In this document: piece after piece, positions 62,262 through 64,000 of the stretch
Position numbering within the stretch: the stretch's first letter is position 1
Layout of the letters: each line of letters starts with the position of its first letter
NCBI RefSeq assembly: GCF_009755725.1
Contig: NZ_CP046619.1
Span: forward strand, 930,001 to 994,000
DNA: 64,000 bases
Reading direction: 5' to 3'
DNA from: Diaminobutyricimonas sp. LJ205
GTDB lineage: Bacteria > Actinomycetota > Actinomycetes > Actinomycetales > Microbacteriaceae
Notes under the pieces: model-generated
The model's input: the letters and a program-made list of their open reading frames with translations, nothing else
Database searches by the model: none
Told to the model about the DNA's origin: nothing
Program-made: the position numbers and the translations under genes

Positions 62262-62642
62262 CTAGACGAGGTCGTCGTAGCCCGTGGTGAAGGCGGTGTC
62301 GGCGTCGGTCACGGTCACCGGCAGTGAGCGGATCGGCGAGAACGACGTGGGGTACATGATCTTGTTCTCCATGCTCAGGATCATCGGCCGGATGATCTCA
62401 AGGTTCTCGAGCCACTGCTCGTTCTCGTGCAGCAGGGCGCGGCGCCGGCGGCGGTCTTCCAGGTCGGTGTACGCCCAGAAGTGGGTGAGCTGGTTCTGGG
62501 TGCCGAACTCGGTCACGAAGTAGCCGAGGAACCCGCCGAGGATCTTGCGCTGAACGGGCAGACCGATGTTCTCGTAGGTCGCCAGGTAATCGGCGAGCTT
62601 GACGTGGGTGTGCAGAACATAGGTGCGTTCTTCGACGAGCAT
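62262..62642 (-). CDS. NIPSNAP-family protein
   Basis: This is a 126-aa protein. The NIPSNAP ferredoxin-like fold is shown by MLVEERTYVLHTHVKLADYL, GFLGYFVTEFGTQNQLTHFWAY and RALLHENEQWLE. Bacterial members are often found in catabolic clusters beside oxidoreductases, where their role is unclear. It follows the dehydrogenase-like gene by 27 nt on the same strand, with AAGGAAG before its ATG. Confidence 0.88.
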   Translation of the reverse strand: MLVEERTYVLHTHVKLADYLATYENIGLPVQRKILGGFLGYFVTEFGTQNQLTHFWAYTDLEDRRRRRALLHENEQWLENLEIIRPMILSMENKIMYPTSFSPIRSLPVTVTDADTAFTTGYDDLV

Positions 62643-62669
62643 GGTGCTGGTACTTCCTTCTGTGGTGCG

Positions 62670-63458
62670 TTAGTGGTTGGTGATCAGGGCACGCGCCGCC
62701 GCGATAGCGGCGCTGAGATGCTCCTGCGTGGGCGAGACCGACACCGTCGGGAGCTCCCCGAGGTCGCTCTGCAGCAGGTGCGCGTCTTTGAACAGGAGGT
62801 CGTCGTGGAACTCGGTGAAGTTGTCGCTCATCCAGCTCTGCCCGGACGCCACTGACACCACGTCGAGGAACTGTTCGGCCGATACTCCATGCTCGGCGGT
62901 GAGCTGCAGCATGGTTGCTGTGGCGAGCGCGTTGTAGGCGCCGAGGGTGTTGTTGCAGAGTTTCAGTAACGCGGGGGTGCCGTAATCGGCCGAGGTGAAG
63001 ACCCGGCCGGCGATGTCGTCCAGCACCGCCTGCTCCTCTGGCGTCGGCTGCGGTCCGGCGAGGAACACGGTCATGCTGCCATCGCGAGCGCCGCGCGGGC
63101 CGCCCGAGATCGGAGCCTCGAACACCCGCCACTCGGGCGGAGCCGCGGGCAGGATTTCCTTGGCGGCGTTCACCGAGAGCGTGGTGACCACCAGCACCGT
63201 GAGCGGCCAGGAGTAACGGTCTCGGATCGAAGCGAATGTCGCGGTGACCTGGTGGGCCAGCCGGACGGCCACAATCACGGTGTCGATGTCGGTCCAGGGC
63301 ACATCGTCGAAGCTGCTGAAGCCCGGGCATCCGGTCGCCTGTGCCCAGGCCGCCGCCCGGGCGGGATCCAGGTCGAGGCCAGCCACCGGATGCTCGCGCT
63401 CAGCGAGTCGTTCACCGATTCCGGCGCCGATGGGGCCGAGTCCAATGATGAGGTGCAT
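62670..63458 (-). CDS. NAD(P)-dependent beta-hydroxyacid dehydrogenase-like protein
   Basis: This is a 262-aa protein; ATG 63458 has CAGGAG upstream. The Rossmann motif GLGPIGAG opens the protein, DLDPARAA follows, and the substrate loop APISGGPRGARDGSMTVFLAG and catalytic lysine region PALLKLCNNTLGAYNAL match 3-hydroxyisobutyrate/6-phosphogluconate-type dehydrogenases. It probably oxidises a hydroxyacid produced in the surrounding catabolic route. It lies between the MHS transporter and NIPSNAP genes. Confidence 0.85.
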   Translation of the reverse strand: MHLIIGLGPIGAGIGERLAEREHPVAGLDLDPARAAAWAQATGCPGFSSFDDVPWTDIDTVIVAVRLAHQVTATFASIRDRYSWPLTVLVVTTLSVNAAKEILPAAPPEWRVFEAPISGGPRGARDGSMTVFLAGPQPTPEEQAVLDDIAGRVFTSADYGTPALLKLCNNTLGAYNALATATMLQLTAEHGVSAEQFLDVVSVASGQSWMSDNFTEFHDDLLFKDAHLLQSDLGELPTVSVSPTQEHLSAAIAAARALITNH

Positions 63459-63485
63459 GGTTACTCCTGAATCCCGCCCGCTCAA

Positions 63486-64000
63486 TCAGCGGAGCTCGGT
63501 GAACGTGGCGAGGTCGACGTCCTTGTTGTCCTTGGTGGTCGACAGGGCAATCAGCGAGACGACGAGCACGCCGAGGGTGAGTGCGACGACCGTGCCGGTT
63601 CCTCCGACATCGGTGAGCGCGGTGGCGACCAACGGCGCCGGGGCGGCGAAGATCAGGTTCGCCATGGTGAGCGACAGCGCCGAACCCGAGAAGCGGCTCG
63701 CGGTCGGGAACTGCTCCGCGAAGAAGGCCGGCTGCGCGCCGTAGGCGAACTGCACCGAGCTGAGAGAGAGGACCACCACGAGCAACGCGAGTGCGAAGCT
63801 TCCGGTGTTCGCGATCGGGAAGAACAGTGCGACGCCGACGAAGCAGCCGATGGTGCCGATGATCAGGACGGTCTTGCGGCCGATTCGGTCGCTCAGCCAG
63901 CCGCCGAAGAGACCGAAGAGCACCGAGATGCCGTTGGCGAGCATGAGGATGAGGAATCCGTCGCCGGACTCCATGCCGGCCTGCTTGGTGAGGTAGCTGA
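63486..64000 (-). CDS. MHS-type MFS transporter, C-terminal part (5' end outside window)
   Basis: The frame is open at the right edge; the visible 170 codons are the C-terminal half. Five to six membrane helices are seen. LFGGWLSDRIGRKTVLIIG is the MFS loop motif, and QFAYGAQPAFFAEQFPTASRFSGSAL is typical of metabolite:H+ symporters. It heads the dehydrogenase-NIPSNAP transcript and presumably imports its carboxylate substrate. Confidence 0.85.
   Translation of the reverse strand, partial: SYLTKQAGMESGDGFLILMLANGISVLFGLFGGWLSDRIGRKTVLIIGTIGCFVGVALFFPIANTGSFALALLVVVLSLSSVQFAYGAQPAFFAEQFPTASRFSGSALSLTMANLIFAAPAPLVATALTDVGGTGTVVALTLGVLVVSLIALSTTKDNKDVDLATFTELR

Overview
This is a 64 kb piece of a high-GC actinobacterial chromosome. 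Three things suggest Microbacteriaceae or a close relative: strong third-position G/C bias (which creates long false antisense frames), frequent GTG and TTG starts, and an actinobacterial gene set that includes M50B, DUF805, DUF4190, Excalibur-tailed DUF1524 and NYN/OST-HTH proteins. The family assignment is inference. I saw no tRNA, rRNA or CRISPR array.

The left half (1 to about 29.5 kb) is an accessory or defence region. It opens inside drmA and continues drmA-drmB-drmC-vsr, the right end of a DISARM anti-phage system (1-5686). Facing it is a tightly coupled minus-strand operon (16326 to 5834): small membrane protein, secreted and membrane-anchored vWA protein, 1106-aa FtsZ/tubulin-superfamily protein, 972-aa coiled-coil membrane protein, and membrane-bound DUF1524 (HNH-type) nuclease. 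I consider this the best candidate for an undescribed system. A lone vWA protein and an HtpX-type protease follow. Next comes an ADP-ribose/nucleotide-themed cluster (18439-23143): ADP-ribosylglycohydrolase fused to a phosphatase, NrtR-like regulator, ARPP-1-like protein, TY-Chap2-like protein, and a HAD nucleotidase fused to a SpoT/MESH1-like HD domain. A small membrane-anchored GTPase and an unknown partner, a scar joining a broken helicase copy to an IS630 transposase remnant, a NERD-UvrD helicase and a solo HsdR-N nuclease-like protein complete the region.

From 29.5 to 38 kb the genes look like ordinary core or housekeeping content: SDR, sbcD-sbcC, yccF, a secreted M28 aminopeptidase and a RibD/YCII fusion. 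From 38 to 45.8 kb is a sugar-utilisation operon read leftwards: ROK regulator, two ABC permeases, binding lipoprotein, GH15-like and GH31 glycosidases. An aminotransferase, a second DUF1524 protein (with Pro-Ala linker and Excalibur domain), DUF805, M50B and small proteins follow to 52 kb.

From 52.2 to 59 kb a plus-strand catabolic operon encodes two phosphotriesterase-family proteins (one lacking nearly all metal ligands), a flavin monooxygenase, an HSL-type esterase, an MBL-fold hydrolase and a CocE/NonD hydrolase. After a methyltransferase, an SRPBCC-like protein and a NYN RNase-like protein come a NIPSNAP protein, a beta-hydroxyacid dehydrogenase-like protein and an MHS-type transporter cut by the right edge. 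These last three may belong to the same catabolic theme. Dispersed palindromic repeats lie between genes at 41.5, 59.1 and 62.0-62.2 kb.
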